Shown: positions 30,568-40,498 of the stretch, piece by piece | Numbering within the stretch: the stretch's first letter is position 1 | Layout: each line of letters opens with the position of its first letter | Origin: Caldilineaceae bacterium | GTDB taxonomy: Bacteria > Chloroflexota > Anaerolineae > Caldilineales > Caldilineaceae | Length of the DNA stretch: 43,691 bases | Direction of reading: 5' to 3' | Assembly: GCA_026989655.1 (NCBI GenBank) | Contig: JALSIX010000035.1 | Location: 1 to 43,691, forward strand | Position numbers and translations under genes: made by a program | The notes under the pieces: model-generated | What the model saw: only the letters and a program-made list of their open reading frames with translations | Databases searched by the model: none | What the model was told of the DNA's origin: nothing

Positions 30568-30596
30568 ACTCTACCATAGAGTCACGGCAGGGTCAA
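30568..30596 (-). promoter_or_regulatory. promoter of the rpmJ-rpsM-rpsK-rpsD-rpoA-rplQ segment
   Basis: Minus strand: TTGACC (30596-30591), 17-nt spacer, TAGAGT (30573-30568). The -35 lies in the last codons of map. It would give the alpha operon its own transcription start. Confidence 0.65.
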
Positions 30597-31403
30597 AATT
30601 TCCGGCCCTTTTTCGGTGACGGCCACCGTGTGTTCAAAGTGGGCGCTCAGGCGCCGATCCTTGCTCACCACGGTCCAGCCATCTGCCAGGGTCTCGGTCT
30701 CGGGCGTGCCCACCTGGACCATGGGCTCGATGGCGATGACCAGCCCCGGCTCCATGATCAGGGAGCCATCCCGGTCCCCGCCCACATAGTTGAGCACCTG
30801 AGGGGGTTCGTGCATGTTCCGGCCCACCCCGTGGCCCGTGTAGGCCCGGACCACGTGGAGGCCCGCCGACTCCACCACCTGCTGGACGGCCCGGCTGATG
30901 TCCCGGATCCGGTTGCCGGGCCGGGCCTGCTCGATCCCCGCCCGGAGGCTGCGTTCGGTGATCTCCAACAGGTGACGGGCCTCTGGGCCGATGGTGCCCA
31001 CCGGGTAGGTCCACGCGCTGTCGCCCACGAAGCCCCGATAGAGGACGCCCACGTCGATGCTGACGATGTCCCCTTCGGCCAACACCCGTTGCCGGCTGGG
31101 AATGCCGTGGACCAGCTCCTCGTTGATGCTGGTGCAGATGTGGGCCGGATAGCCTCGGTAGCCCAGGAAGGCGGAACGGGCACCGTGGCGGGCCAATACC
31201 TCCGCGGCCAGCCGGTCCAGCTCCTCGGTGCTGATCCCCGGCCGCACGGCCTCCTGCAAGGCCTGGTGGACCCGGGCCACGATGCGGCCCGCCTCCCGCA
31301 TGATGCGGATCTCCCGGGGTGTCTTCAGGTGGACCCGAACCGGCGGAGCCTGGGGCAGCCTGGGCCGACGGGCCCGGGCCAGGTGCCGCTTGAGCTTGCT
31401 CAT
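30582..31403 (-). CDS. map: methionine aminopeptidase, type I
   Basis: 273 aa. Removes the initiator methionine from new proteins. Metal ligands Asp117 (SIDVGV), Asp128 (GDSAWT), His191 (YTGHGVGRNMHEPP), Glu226 (AIEPMV) and Glu257 (HFEHTV) are all present, with substrate-side His99. A basic ~25-residue N-terminal extension (KLKRHLARARRPRLPQ) precedes the catalytic domain. Overlaps the adk stop by 4 nt. Confidence 0.97.
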   Translation of the reverse strand: MSKLKRHLARARRPRLPQAPPVRVHLKTPREIRIMREAGRIVARVHQALQEAVRPGISTEELDRLAAEVLARHGARSAFLGYRGYPAHICTSINEELVHGIPSRQRVLAEGDIVSIDVGVLYRGFVGDSAWTYPVGTIGPEARHLLEITERSLRAGIEQARPGNRIRDISRAVQQVVESAGLHVVRAYTGHGVGRNMHEPPQVLNYVGGDRDGSLIMEPGLVIAIEPMVQVGTPETETLADGWTVVSKDRRLSAHFEHTVAVTEKGPEILTLP

Positions 31404-32089
31404 GGAGTCCCCTCGGTCTGGGGCACCTGGACCCCTTTGCGCTCCAGGACCGCGCGCAGCTCGGCCTGGACCGCCTGGATGGTCTGGGCACCGTCGATCT
31501 CCACCAACAGCCCCTTGCAGAAGTAGTAGCCGATCAGGGGGGAGGTCTGTTTGTAGTAGACGTAGAGCCGGTTGCGGACGGTCTCGGGCCGGTCGTCCTC
31601 CCGTTGGTAGAGCTCCCCACCGTCCAGGTCACAGAGCCCGGGCCGGCGGGGTGGGTTGAACTCCACGTGGTAGACCGCGCCGCAGGTCCGACAGACCCGC
31701 CGACCGGTGATGCGGCGCAGGGCCTCCTCGTCGCTGACCCGGATCAGGGGCACCGCGGCCACACCGCCGTGGGGAGCGGTCATCCCGTCCAGGGCCTGGG
31801 CCTGGGCCAGGTTGCGGGGGAAGCCGTCCAGGATGGCGCCCTGGGCCGCGTCGGGCTGGCCCAGGCGTTCCGCGACCATGCGGACGGTCACCGCGTCGGG
31901 CACCAGCTCGCCCCGTTCCATGTAGCTCTTGGCCAACAGGCCCAGCTCCGTCTCGTGCTTCAGGTTGTAGCGGAAGATGTCGCCCGTGGAGATCTGGGGG
32001 ATCTCCAGGGCCTGGGCCAGGAGCTGGGCCTGGGTGCCCTTGCCTGCTCCCGGCACGCCCAGGAAGACCAGATAGGTTCGTTTCGCCAT
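31400..32089 (-). CDS. adk: adenylate kinase with zinc-binding lid
   Basis: 229 aa. Interconverts ATP + AMP and 2 ADP. P-loop GVPGAGKGTQ (11-20); AMP-binding STGDIFR (34-40); FPRN (90-93). The LID domain carries Cys133-x2-Cys136 and Cys153/Asp156, a C3D-type zinc site. Slightly longer than the ~215-aa norm. The gene lies between secY (82 nt) and map (4-nt overlap), the standard order. Confidence 0.97.
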   Translation of the reverse strand: MAKRTYLVFLGVPGAGKGTQAQLLAQALEIPQISTGDIFRYNLKHETELGLLAKSYMERGELVPDAVTVRMVAERLGQPDAAQGAILDGFPRNLAQAQALDGMTAPHGGVAAVPLIRVSDEEALRRITGRRVCRTCGAVYHVEFNPPRRPGLCDLDGGELYQREDDRPETVRNRLYVYYKQTSPLIGYYFCKGLLVEIDGAQTIQAVQAELRAVLERKGVQVPQTEGTP

Positions 32090-32171
32090 GGTTCGCGCGC
32101 CCGCCTCGAACGAATCCGACGATCCGAGCCCCCTGCCCCCATGGAGGCTGCGCGTGGGGAGCTCCTCGGGG

Positions 32172-33509
32172 TCAGCGGATGAACCCCTCGTAGTTGCGCA
32201 TCAGGAGCTGGGCCTCGATCTGTTTCATGGTATCCAACACCACACCCACCACGATGAGGAGGCCGGTGCTGCTGATGATCAGGGTGTTGAAGCTGCCGAT
32301 GCCGCCGCCGCCGAAGATCACCCCGGCCAGGTAGGGGAGGACGGCCACGAAGCCCAGGAAGAGGGCCCCCACCAGGGTGATCCGGCCCAGGACCCGGTTC
32401 AGGTACTCCTCGGTGCGCCGTCCCGGCCGGATCCCGGGGATGAACCCGCCCTGCTTCTGCAGGGTATCGGCCAGGTTCTGCTGCCGGAACATCACGTCCG
32501 TGTAGAAGTAGGTGAAGGCCACGGTCAACAGGAAGTAGAAGAGCCAGTAGACCCAGCTGTTCGGGCTGAAGGTGGTGAAGAAGAAGTTGGCCACCGAGCC
32601 CAGGAAATCCGTGCGCAGGATGAAGTAGGAGGCCAGGGTGCTGGGCAGGATCAGGAGGCTCTGGGCGAAGATCAGCGGGATCATCCCCGCGGTGTTCACC
32701 CGCAGGGGCACGTAGGTGCTCTGGCCGCCCAGGATCCGCAGGCGATTCCCCCGCATGGTCCGTACCCGCTTCCCGTACTGGACCGGGATCCGACGCTGCC
32801 CCTCCTGGATCCAGACGATGAGGGCCACCGTCAGCATGGTGATGACCGTGAAGATGAGGAGCTGGTTCAGCCCCCGCTGGTAGAGCAGGGTCATCTGCTG
32901 GGGCACCGAGGCCACGATGCCCGCGAAGATGATCAGGGAGACCCCGTTGCCGATGCCCTGCTCGGTGAGCATCTCGCCCAGCCACATGGCGAACATGGTG
33001 CCCGCGGTCATGCTGATGATGATGGTCAGGGAGGGCAGAAGCGCGTCGCCGGTGAACCCCCAGTTGGACAGCACCGCGTCCGCGAGCCCGCCGATGGGGC
33101 GGCTGAGGAGGGTGGCCTGGCCGATGGCCTGGAGCATGGCCAGGGGCACGGTCAGGTAGTAGGTGTACCGATTCAACTGCTGGCGCCCCTGTTCCCCTTC
33201 CCGGCTCAGCTCCTCCAGCTGGGGTACGATGGGGGTCAGCAACTGCATGATGATGGACGCGGTGATGTAGGGGTAGACCCCCATGGCCATGACGCTGAAC
33301 TGGGCCAGCGCGCCGCCGCTGAAGAAGTTCAGCAGGCTCAACAGGATGTTCTGGTCGGGGGATCGGAAGAGCTGGTCCAACACCTCCCGGTTCACCCCCG
33401 GCAGGGGCACATGGGCGGCGAACCGGTACACGATGAGGATGCCGATGCTGATCAGCAACCGGCGCCGCAGATCGGGGAGTCGGAATGCGTTCTGTACGGC
33501 CTCGAGCAT
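32172..33509 (-). CDS. secY: protein translocase subunit SecY
   Basis: 445 aa, ten predicted membrane helices. It forms the protein-conducting channel with SecE. Family motifs: ALAQFSVMAMGVYPYITASIIMQLL (after TM2), GIGNGVSLIIFAGI, the cytoplasmic RRIPVQYGKRV and the FTYFYTDVMF region. ATG at 33509 with GGAGGTCGCC upstream; a 100-nt gap with a palindrome precedes it after rplO. Confidence 0.98.
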   Translation of the reverse strand: MLEAVQNAFRLPDLRRRLLISIGILIVYRFAAHVPLPGVNREVLDQLFRSPDQNILLSLLNFFSGGALAQFSVMAMGVYPYITASIIMQLLTPIVPQLEELSREGEQGRQQLNRYTYYLTVPLAMLQAIGQATLLSRPIGGLADAVLSNWGFTGDALLPSLTIIISMTAGTMFAMWLGEMLTEQGIGNGVSLIIFAGIVASVPQQMTLLYQRGLNQLLIFTVITMLTVALIVWIQEGQRRIPVQYGKRVRTMRGNRLRILGGQSTYVPLRVNTAGMIPLIFAQSLLILPSTLASYFILRTDFLGSVANFFFTTFSPNSWVYWLFYFLLTVAFTYFYTDVMFRQQNLADTLQKQGGFIPGIRPGRRTEEYLNRVLGRITLVGALFLGFVAVLPYLAGVIFGGGGIGSFNTLIISSTGLLIVVGVVLDTMKQIEAQLLMRNYEGFIR

Positions 33510-33566
33510 GGGCGACCTCCGGGGAACACTCCAAAAAACAGGACAGAGACCGGGGCAAACAGCGAA

Positions 33567-33596
33567 GCCGACCCGGCACTCTCAGACCGGGTCGGC
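33567..33596 (-). promoter_or_regulatory. inverted repeat between rplO and secY
   Basis: Perfect 10-bp arms GCCGACCCGG / CCGGGTCGGC around a 10-nt loop, starting 13 nt after the rplO stop. On the minus strand it is followed by TTCGCTGTTTGC, a weak T-rich tract, so it could act as an attenuator that lowers secY expression relative to the ribosomal genes. Confidence 0.5.
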
Positions 33597-33609
33597 TGGC
33601 TGGCCGCGT

Positions 33610-34089
33610 CTACACCTGGGCTCGCGAGGGCGCCGTCGATAGGGGCAGGAGCTCCACCGTGCCGCCCGCCGCCTCGATCTTCTGGCGAGCGCTCGCGCTG
33701 ACCCGGTGGGCCTTCACGTGGAGGGGCTTGTCCACCTCTCCCCGGGCCAGGACCACCACCGGGCTGTCCGGCTCGCCCAGGAGCCCCCGGGCATGGAGGC
33801 TCTCCGGGGTCACCTCCTCACCGGCCTGGAAACGTTCACTCAGCCGATCCAGGTTCACGGGGACGTAGTGGATCTTGAAGGGATTCTTGAACCCCCGGAG
33901 CTTGGGCAGCCGCCGGATCAGGGGCAACTGGCCGCCCTCGAAGCCGGGACGCACCCCGCCGCCGCTGCGGGCGTTCTGGCCCTTGGTTCCCCGGCCGGCC
34001 GTCTTGCCGCGGCCGGAACCCGTGCCACGACCTACTCGCTTGCGCTTTTTCCTTGCACCCGGATCGGGGCGCAGATCGTGCAGCTTCAT
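33610..34089 (-). CDS. rplO: 50S ribosomal protein L15
   Basis: 159 aa. [45 protein letters not shown] is the diagnostic basic, Gly-rich N-terminus; a globular C-terminal part follows. Slightly longer than the ~145-aa norm owing to the tail. 63 nt after rpmD. Confidence 0.98.
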   Translation of the reverse strand: MKLHDLRPDPGARKKRKRVGRGTGSGRGKTAGRGTKGQNARSGGGVRPGFEGGQLPLIRRLPKLRGFKNPFKIHYVPVNLDRLSERFQAGEEVTPESLHARGLLGEPDSPVVVLARGEVDKPLHVKAHRVSASARQKIEAAGGTVELLPLSTAPSRAQV

Positions 34090-34152
34090 GGTCCTCTCCT
34101 CACGTGCACCGCGGTGTCACCGAACCGAACACCACCCGGCCCTGCCGCCCGC

Positions 34153-34344
34153 TCACAGCTCCCGGACCTGGACCAGATGGCGGACCTTGGCCACCATCCC
34201 TCGAATGCTGGGGGTGTCCTCCTTCTCCACCGTCTGGTGGAGCCGGGTCAGCCCCAGGGCCCGGACCGTGGCCTTCTGGTCCTTGGCGTAGCCGATGGGG
34301 CTCTTCACCAGGGTGATGGCGATCTTCCCACTACTCCTCGACAT
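34153..34344 (-). CDS. rpmD: 50S ribosomal protein L30
   Basis: 63 aa. [54 protein letters not shown] is a complete short bacterial L30. The ATG at 34344 overlaps the end of rpsE by 14 nt. Confidence 0.98.
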   Translation of the reverse strand: MSRSSGKIAITLVKSPIGYAKDQKATVRALGLTRLHQTVEKEDTPSIRGMVAKVRHLVQVREL

Positions 34345-34897
34345 AGGCCTGTTCCTCCCGGTACCAGAAGGGCCTCAGGTGGCCCGGGTCCACCCCCCGA
34401 CGCTCCGCCTCCACCCGGAAATCCTGGAGCTGCTTCAGGGCCTCGAAGGTGGCCTGGACCACGTTGAGGATGTTGTTGCTGCCCAGGGATTTGGAGAGGA
34501 GATCCTTCACCCCGGCCGCCTCCACCACCGCGCGGACGCCGCCGCCCGCGATCACCCCCGTGCCCGGGCTGGCCGGCCGCAGCAACACCTTCGCGGCCCC
34601 AAAACGCACCTGCACCGGGTGGGGAATGGTGCGCCCCAACAGGTTCACCCGCACCATGTTCTTGCGGGCCCGCTCCCCCGCCTTGCGGATGGCGTCCGGC
34701 ACCTCTCGGGCCTTGCCCACGCCCACGCCGACCCGGCCCTGGTTGTCGCCGACCACCACCACCGCCCGGAAGGCAAAACGGCGGCCGCCCTTCACCACCT
34801 TGGCCGTTCGGGTGATGTGGACCACCCGTTCATCCAGCTCCTCCCGGGGCTGCTCCTCCCGGGAATCCCGCTCCCGGCGTCGATCTCGACGTGCCAT
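34331..34897 (-). CDS. rpsE: 30S ribosomal protein S5
   Basis: 188 aa. Central core [51 protein letters not shown] and the C-terminal [32 protein letters not shown]. The N-terminal ~25 residues are extremely charged. ATG 34897 with AGGAGAG nearby. Confidence 0.98.
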   Translation of the reverse strand: MARRDRRRERDSREEQPREELDERVVHITRTAKVVKGGRRFAFRAVVVVGDNQGRVGVGVGKAREVPDAIRKAGERARKNMVRVNLLGRTIPHPVQVRFGAAKVLLRPASPGTGVIAGGGVRAVVEAAGVKDLLSKSLGSNNILNVVQATFEALKQLQDFRVEAERRGVDPGHLRPFWYREEQAYVEE

Positions 34898-34973
34898 GAT
34901 CTCTCCTGTTCTGCTCCTGTCCCTCGCGGGTGGCGCTCCTGGATCCGCCGCGCGGCTTCCCCCGGTCTCCGGC

Positions 34974-35339
34974 CTAGAAGACCAGGCCTCCCTCCCGGCT
35001 GGCCTCGGCCAGAGCCCGCACCCGACCGTGATAGCGATAGCCCCCTCGATCGAAGACCACCTTCTCGATGCCCGCGGCCCGGGCCCGCTCGGCCAGGACC
35101 CGCCCCACCACCTTGGCCTTCTCCACCTTGGACAGGCCCGCCACCTGCTTCCGCAGCTCCGGCTCCAGGCTGGAGGCAGAGACCAGGGTGTGGCCGACCT
35201 CGTCGTCGATGATCTGCGCGTAGATGTGGTCCAGACTGCGGAACACGTTCAGCCGCGGGCGCTGGGCCGTGCCGAAGACCTTCTTCCGCACCCGCAGATG
35301 GCGGCGCTTGCGTGCCTGCGCCCGGTTCTTTCGAATCAT
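34974..35339 (-). CDS. rplR: 50S ribosomal protein L18
   Basis: 121 aa. Binds 5S r[34 protein letters not shown], then [47 protein letters not shown], is the conserved C-terminus. ATG 35339 lies 29 nt after rplF. Confidence 0.98.
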   Translation of the reverse strand: MIRKNRAQARKRRHLRVRKKVFGTAQRPRLNVFRSLDHIYAQIIDDEVGHTLVSASSLEPELRKQVAGLSKVEKAKVVGRVLAERARAAGIEKVVFDRGGYRYHGRVRALAEASREGGLVF

Positions 35340-35368
35340 GGTCTGCCGCTCCTCCTCACGCCTGCGGA

Positions 35369-35914
35369 CTACTTGCGTCCTGCCTTGCCGGCCTTCTGGC
35401 GCACATGCTCGCCCCGATACCGGATGCCCTTGCCCTTGTAGGGCTCCGGCGGACGCTCCTTCCGGATCACCGCGGCCACCTGGCCCACCAGGGCCTTGTC
35501 AATGCCCCGAATGGTGATGGTCCGACCGTCCCGAGAGACCTCGAACTCGATGTCCGGCGGCGGCGTGAACTCCACCGGATGGCTCTTGCCCAACTGCAGG
35601 ACCAGCCGGTTGTCCTGGAGTGAGGCCCGGTACCCCACCCCCACGATCTCCAGGACCTTGGTGAAGCCCTGGGTGACCCCGATGACCATGTTGTTGAGCA
35701 GGGCCCGGGTCAGGCCGTGGAGGGCCTTGTGGTGGCGCTGGTCCGTCGGCCGTTTGACCCGCAGCAGGCCGTCCTCCTGCTCGATGACCATGTCCCGGTG
35801 GAACTGCTGGGTGAGCTCCCCCTTGGGGCCCTTCACCGTCACCGTGTTGTCCGGTCGGATCTCCACGGTGACCCCGGACGGCACCGGGATGGGCATACGT
35901 CCGATACGCGACAT
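35369..35914 (-). CDS. rplF: 50S ribosomal protein L6
   Basis: 181 aa from ATG 35914, which has GAGGAGG 5 nt upstream and gives the standard [15 protein letters not shown] start; an in-frame upstream ATG at 35932 would put that Shine-Dalgarno inside the gene. Two L6 repeats; ends [22 protein letters not shown]. Confidence 0.97.
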   Translation of the reverse strand: MSRIGRMPIPVPSGVTVEIRPDNTVTVKGPKGELTQQFHRDMVIEQEDGLLRVKRPTDQRHHKALHGLTRALLNNMVIGVTQGFTKVLEIVGVGYRASLQDNRLVLQLGKSHPVEFTPPPDIEFEVSRDGRTITIRGIDKALVGQVAAVIRKERPPEPYKGKGIRYRGEHVRQKAGKAGRK

Positions 35915-35925
35915 GGCAGCCTCCT

Positions 35926-36321
35926 CTACCACACTTCGGCCACGATCTCGCCGCCCACCCGCTCCTTGCGGGCCCGACGGCCGGTCATGAGGCCCTTGGG
36001 CGTCGAGAGGATGTTGATGCCCAGGCCACTGCGGACCCAGGGAATATCCCGGTAGCCCACGTACACCCGCCGGCCGGGCTTGCTCACCCGACGCAGGCCG
36101 GTGATCACCGGCTCGCCTTTGCCGGTGTACTTCAGCCCGATGATCAGGTTCGGCTGGGGCCGGTCGTTGGTGACGGTGTAGCCCCGGATGAACCCCTCTT
36201 CCTTCAGGATACGCGCGATGGCCACCTTCATCTTGGAGGCAGGGATCACCACCCGTCGATGGCGGGCCATGGACGCGTTGCGGATGCGGGTGAGCATGTC
36301 CGCAATCGGATCGGTCATCAT
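35926..36321 (-). CDS. rpsH: 30S ribosomal protein S8
   Basis: 131 aa. [30 protein letters not shown] at the N-terminus and [32 protein letters not shown] at the C-terminus. Two adjacent ATGs (36321 and 36318) are both usable. 87 nt after rpsN. Confidence 0.98.
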   Translation of the reverse strand: MMTDPIADMLTRIRNASMARHRRVVIPASKMKVAIARILKEEGFIRGYTVTNDRPQPNLIIGLKYTGKGEPVITGLRRVSKPGRRVYVGYRDIPWVRSGLGINILSTPKGLMTGRRARKERVGGEIVAEVW

Positions 36322-36408
36322 GGTTCGGCGCTCCTCACTCTTGCAGCCCCGGCCCCGGGCCAGGAGCCCAGAGGCCGTGGCTGTAGTTAGCAGGCAGACG
36401 GTCCAACC

Positions 36409-36591
36409 CTACCAACTGGACTTCCGCACGCCCGGGAGGTGGCCCTGGAGGGCTTCCTGGCGGAAGCAGATACGGCAGAGCCCAAAACGACGGATGTAGG
36501 CCCGCGGCCGGCCGCACTTGGCGCACCGGTTCCGCACCTGGACCTCGTACTTGCGCCGCTTCTCCCGGTAGATCAGGCATTTCCTGGCCAC
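36409..36591 (-). CDS. rpsN: 30S ribosomal protein S14, zinc-binding (type Z)
   Basis: 60 aa. Cys23-x2-Cys26 and Cys39-x2-Cys42 form the zinc knuckle; [40 protein letters not shown] is the canonical short-form C-terminus. 69 nt after rplE. Confidence 0.98.
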   Translation of the reverse strand: MARKCLIYREKRRKYEVQVRNRCAKCGRPRAYIRRFGLCRICFRQEALQGHLPGVRKSSW

Positions 36592-36660
36592 AGTACCCCC
36601 TCGGTCAGAGCTTGTCGGCCCCAGGTCCGGCCACGCAAGGCGTGGACCGCCTGGGCTCCG

Positions 36661-37233
36661 CTACCGGCGGGCGAACGGCATGCCCAACAGGGCCAGCAGC
36701 CGCCGCCCCTCCTCGTCCGTGGTCGCGGTGGTCACGATGGTGACCTCCAGGCCCCGGACCTTGTCGATCTCATCGTAGTCGATCTCCGGGAACGCGAGCT
36801 GTTCCCGGAGGCCCAGGCTGTAGTTGCCCCGGCCATCGAAGGAATCCGGCGAGACGCCCCGGAAATCCCGCTGGCCCGGCAACACGATGTTGATGAGCCG
36901 GTCCAGGAAATCCCACATGCGCCGCCCCCGAAGGGTGACCTTGACGCCGATGGGCATCCCCTCCCGGAGCTTGAAGGCCGCAATGGACTTGCGGGCCCGG
37001 GTCACGATGGGGCGCTGCCCCGTGATCAGGGTCAGATCGCGGCTGGCCGCCTCGATGGCCCGGCTGTTCTGCAGGGCCTCGCCCAGGCCGATGTTGATGC
37101 TGATCTTCTCCAGGCGCGGGACCTGCATGACGCTCCGGTACCCGAACTCCTCCATGAGGGCGGGCACGATCTCCTCCTGGTACCGCACCTTGAGACGGGG
37201 TTCCGGCCCCCGCTGCCCGTTCTCGCTGCTCAC
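36661..37233 (-). CDS. rplE: 50S ribosomal protein L5
   Basis: 190 aa. Binds 5S r[77 protein letters not shown] and the C-terminal [27 protein letters not shown] identify it. Order rplX-rplE-rpsN is conserved. Confidence 0.98.
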   Translation of the reverse strand: MSSENGQRGPEPRLKVRYQEEIVPALMEEFGYRSVMQVPRLEKISINIGLGEALQNSRAIEAASRDLTLITGQRPIVTRARKSIAAFKLREGMPIGVKVTLRGRRMWDFLDRLINIVLPGQRDFRGVSPDSFDGRGNYSLGLREQLAFPEIDYDEIDKVRGLEVTIVTTATTDEEGRRLLALLGMPFARR

Positions 37234-37322
37234 GGTCCACTCTCTCCTTTGCCCGCAGATATCGACGCGTCCGATACCCGATCAGGCGGGTTCGCCTGGG
37301 GCCGCGGCCATTCGGGAATGGC

Positions 37323-37679
37323 CTACGCCTCCGGCTTGGGCAACACCTCGCCCGTGCGGCGGTCGAAGCGCACCTTCTCGCCCCCCTCGTAGCGGTAGCC
37401 GATGCGGGTGGGACGATCGTCGGTGCCCACGATCATCACGTTGCTGATGTGGATGGGTGCCTCCTTCTCGATCCGGCCGGTCTGGGTGCGGACCCGGCCC
37501 GTGGCCCGTTGGTGCTTGATGACCATGTTGGCGCCCGACACGATCACGTAGACCCGGTTCGGATCGTAGGTCCCATCCTTGCGCTTCTTGCGGATCACCT
37601 GCTGGACACGGCCCCGGTGGCCCTTGTCCCGGCCCGCGATCACCTCCACCAGATCGCCCCTGCGGATCTTGACCTTCAT
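37323..37679 (-). CDS. rplX: 50S ribosomal protein L24
   Basis: 118 aa. KOW motif IRRGDLVEVIAGRDKGHRGRVQQVI (5-29), then VSGANMVIKHQRA and GRIEKEAPIHISNVMIV. A 6-8 residue insertion (KKRKDGTYDPNR) in the loop after the KOW motif is slightly unusual. ATG 37679, 19 nt after rplN. Confidence 0.98.
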   Translation of the reverse strand: MKVKIRRGDLVEVIAGRDKGHRGRVQQVIRKKRKDGTYDPNRVYVIVSGANMVIKHQRATGRVRTQTGRIEKEAPIHISNVMIVGTDDRPTRIGYRYEGGEKVRFDRRTGEVLPKPEA

Positions 37680-37698
37680 GGCTCTTGCTCCTCCCGCG

Positions 37699-38067
37699 TC
37701 ACAGCACCTCGGGGGCCAGGGACACGATGCGCATGAACCCTCCCTCCCGGAGCTCCCGGGCCACGGGGCCGAAGATCCGGGTTCCCCGAGGGTTCTTGTT
37801 GTCGTCGATGATGACGGCCGCGTTCTCGTCGAAGCGGATGTAGCTGCCGTCCTTGCGGCGGATGGGCTTGCGGGTCCGGACGATGACGGCCTTGACCACA
37901 TCGCCCTTCTTCACCACCGCGTTGGGGTTGGCGGCCTTCACCGTGGCCACGATGATGTCGCCCACCGAGCCGTAGCGCCGATGGCTGCCCCCCAACACCC
38001 GGATGGTCAGGATCTCCTTCGCGCCGGTGTTGTCGGCCACCCGAAGTCGACTTTCCTGCTGGATCAT
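37699..38067 (-). CDS. rplN: 50S ribosomal protein L14
   Basis: 122 aa. [44 protein letters not shown] is invariant; C-terminus [19 protein letters not shown] is complete. Confidence 0.98.
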   Translation of the reverse strand: MIQQESRLRVADNTGAKEILTIRVLGGSHRRYGSVGDIIVATVKAANPNAVVKKGDVVKAVIVRTRKPIRRKDGSYIRFDENAAVIIDDNKNPRGTRIFGPVARELREGGFMRIVSLAPEVL

Positions 38068-38161
38068 CTTCTCATCTCCCTCGTCGCACCCTCGTCCCTC
38101 CCGGGGACCGGACGATGGACGGAGACCCCGACCCGGGCCCGCGGCCAGTGTGGCGCGGGGG

Positions 38162-38419
38162 TCAGACGGTCTCCGCCCGCTTCAGGATCTTCTCCACGAA
38201 GAACTTCTTGTGCCTGCTGATGGGGCGGCACTCCCGGATCTGCACCACATCCCCCACCCGAGCCTCGTTGTGCTCGTCGTGGGCCTGGTACTTCTTGTGG
38301 CTCTTGAGGACCTTGCCGTAGAGGGGATGGCGGTAGACCCGCTCCACCCGCACCACCACGGTCTTGTCCATCTTGTCGCTGACAACCGTCCCCACCAGGG
38401 CCCGTCGTCGTTCTCGCAT
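38162..38419 (-). CDS. rpsQ: 30S ribosomal protein S17
   Basis: 85 aa. [45 protein letters not shown] and [23 protein letters not shown]. 1 nt after rpmC, so the two are coupled. 94 nt precede rplN. Confidence 0.98.
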   Translation of the reverse strand: MRERRRALVGTVVSDKMDKTVVVRVERVYRHPLYGKVLKSHKKYQAHDEHNEARVGDVVQIRECRPISRHKKFFVEKILKRAETV

Positions 38420-38420
38420 C

Positions 38421-38633
38421 TCAGCTGCTCCTCTCCCTCTCCGCGGCCAGCTGTCGTTCCCGCAGGATGGTCTTGATGCGGGCGATCTCCTTGCGCACCA
38501 GGCGGGGGCGGGCCGTGTTCACCAACTGCCCGCTGGCCTTCTGGAAACGCAGGTTGAACAGCTCCTGGTAGTACTCGTCCAGCTTGCTCAGCAGCTCGCC
38601 AGTGGAGAGAGCACGGTACTCGGACGCTTTCAT
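38421..38633 (-). CDS. rpmC: 50S ribosomal protein L29
   Basis: 70 aa. [57 protein letters not shown], a complete two-helix L29. 35 nt after rplP. Confidence 0.98.
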   Translation of the reverse strand: MKASEYRALSTGELLSKLDEYYQELFNLRFQKASGQLVNTARPRLVRKEIARIKTILRERQLAAERERSS

Positions 38634-38668
38634 GGCGCTCTCCTCCGTCCCTCGGACTGTCGCTTGGC

Positions 38669-39079
38669 CTACTCCTCACGGACCACGAACTGGGTCGCGA
38701 TGGGCAACTTGTGGGAGGCCAGCCGGAAGGCCTCCCGGGCCTGCTCCTCGTTCACCCCGGCGATCTCGAAGAGGATGCGGCCGGGCTTGACCACCGCCAC
38801 CCAGTGGTCCACGTTGCCCTTGCCCGAGCCCATCCGGGTCTCCGCGGCCCGCTTGGTGACCGGCTTGTCCGGGAAGATCCGGATCCAGAGCTTGCCGCCC
38901 CGGCGCACGTAGCGCACGATGGCCCGCCGGGCCGCCTCGATCTGACGAGCCGTGATCCAATGGGGTTCCAGGGCCTGGAGGCCGTACTGGCCAAAGGCCA
39001 CGGTGTTGCCCCGCTGGGCCTTGCCCTTCATGCGCCCCCGTTGCTGTTTGCGGTACTTCACCCGTTTCGGCATCAACAT
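38669..39079 (-). CDS. rplP: 50S ribosomal protein L16
   Basis: 136 aa. [55 protein letters not shown] 39079 (MLMPKRV) or ATG 39073 (MPKRV) may start it; both have GGAGAGG within 4-10 nt. Confidence 0.98.
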   Translation of the reverse strand: MLMPKRVKYRKQQRGRMKGKAQRGNTVAFGQYGLQALEPHWITARQIEAARRAIVRYVRRGGKLWIRIFPDKPVTKRAAETRMGSGKGNVDHWVAVVKPGRILFEIAGVNEEQAREAFRLASHKLPIATQFVVREE

Positions 39080-39101
39080 GGCGCCTCTCCCCTCCGCTGC
39101 G

Positions 39102-39767
39102 CTAGGCGGCCTGGCTGTACTTGGCGTGGAACTCCTCGCCAGGGAGGACCTCCCCGTGGTTGATCCAGACCTTGACCCCGATGACCCCGTAGGTGGTCAG
39201 GGCCTCCGCGGTGCCGTAGTCGATGTCGGCCCGCAGGGTGTGGCGGGGCACCTGGCCCTCCCGCAGGCTGTCCACCCGGCCCATCTCCGCGCCGCCCAGG
39301 CGGCCGGACACGGTGATCATGATCCCCTGGGCCCCGGCCCGCATGGCCTGCTGGGCGGCCCGCTTCATGGCCCGCTTCCAGCTGATGCGCCGGGTGAGCT
39401 GTTCCGCGATGCTCTCGGCCACCAGTTGGGCGTCCGTCTCGGGCCGCTGGATCTCGTTCACGTCCACCTTGACCTTCTTGCCCGTCAGCTCCTGGAGCCG
39501 GGTCCGCAACCGGTTCACGTGGACGCCCTTGCGGCCGATGACGATGCCAGGCTTGGCCGTGTTGATGACCACCCGAACCTGGCCCGGCTGGCGCTCGATC
39601 TCCACCCAACTGATGCCCGCGTTGGGCGCCTCCTCGGCCACGGCCTGGCGGATGGCCCGGTCCTCCTCCAGATACCTCACGTACTCCCGGCCCTGGGCAA
39701 TCCAACGGCTCCGGTGGTCCTTGATGATGCCCAGGCGAAAGCCGTAGGGGTGTACTTTGCGTCCCAA
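39102..39767 (-). CDS. rpsC: 30S ribosomal protein S3
   Basis: 221 aa. [22 protein letters not shown]-terminus; KH domain [29 protein letters not shown] (71-99); C-terminal domain ending [17 protein letters not shown]. The start is a TTG at 39767 with AAAGGAGG 5 nt upstream; no ATG is available at this point, and upstream in-frame ATGs lie inside rplV. Confidence 0.97.
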   Translation of the reverse strand: MGRKVHPYGFRLGIIKDHRSRWIAQGREYVRYLEEDRAIRQAVAEEAPNAGISWVEIERQPGQVRVVINTAKPGIVIGRKGVHVNRLRTRLQELTGKKVKVDVNEIQRPETDAQLVAESIAEQLTRRISWKRAMKRAAQQAMRAGAQGIMITVSGRLGGAEMGRVDSLREGQVPRHTLRADIDYGTAEALTTYGVIGVKVWINHGEVLPGEEFHAKYSQAA

Positions 39768-39823
39768 AAGTGCCTCCTTTGCTCTGCTGCGCTCGGGTCT
39801 CCGGCTCGGGCAGCCCCACAGGG

Positions 39824-40159
39824 CTAGCTGCGCTCCTCCAGCACCACGGTGATGTGGGACGAACGGCGGATCCACGGCTTGAAGCGGCCCCGGGCGCCGA
39901 AACGGCGCCAACGCCGTCGGGGCGCGTCGTCCGCGTAGATCCGGCTGATGTAGAGGTCCTCCTCCTCCAGGCCGAAGTTCTCCGTGGCATTGGCCATGGC
40001 GCTGCGCAGGGTCTTGGCCACCACCCGGGCCGCCTTCTGGGGCATGAACTGGAGGATGGCCAGGGCCTCCTGGGCCTGCCTGCCCCGGATCTCGTTGATC
40101 ACCAGCCGGACCTTCTGGGGGCTCAGGCCGGTGTACTTGGTAACCGCTCGCACTTCCAT
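39824..40159 (-). CDS. rplV: 50S ribosomal protein L22
   Basis: 111 aa. KYTGLSPQKVRLVINEIRGRQAQEALAIL and the hairpin loop ISRIYADDAPRRRWRRFGARGRFKPWIRRSSHITVVLEE that lines the exit tunnel. 31 nt after rpsS. Confidence 0.98.
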   Translation of the reverse strand: MEVRAVTKYTGLSPQKVRLVINEIRGRQAQEALAILQFMPQKAARVVAKTLRSAMANATENFGLEEEDLYISRIYADDAPRRRWRRFGARGRFKPWIRRSSHITVVLEERS

Positions 40160-40190
40160 GGTCGCCCTCCTGGTCCTGTGCTCCGGGCGC

Positions 40191-40475
40191 CTAGCGGCGG
40201 GCCCGACTGCTCTTCTCGGACTTGACGTGGCCCCGGAAGAAGCGGGTCGGTGCAAACTCCCCCAGCTTGTGCCCCACCATGTTCTCGGTGATGTAGATGG
40301 GCACGTGGCGTCGGCCGTCGTGCACCGCGATGGTGTGCCCCACGAACTGGGGGAAGATGGTGGAGGCCCGCGACCAGGTCTTGATGACCTTCCGCTCGCC
40401 CCGACGGTTCATCTCCTCGATCTTGCGCAGGAGCTTCGGGTCCACGTATGGTCCCTTCTTCAGCGAACGCCCCAT
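40191..40475 (-). CDS. rpsS: 30S ribosomal protein S19
   Basis: 94 aa. [72 protein letters not shown]. Complete. 23 nt after rplB. Confidence 0.98.
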   Translation of the reverse strand: MGRSLKKGPYVDPKLLRKIEEMNRRGERKVIKTWSRASTIFPQFVGHTIAVHDGRRHVPIYITENMVGHKLGEFAPTRFFRGHVKSEKSSRARR

Positions 40476-40498
40476 GGCTCTCTCCCTCTCTCCACAGC

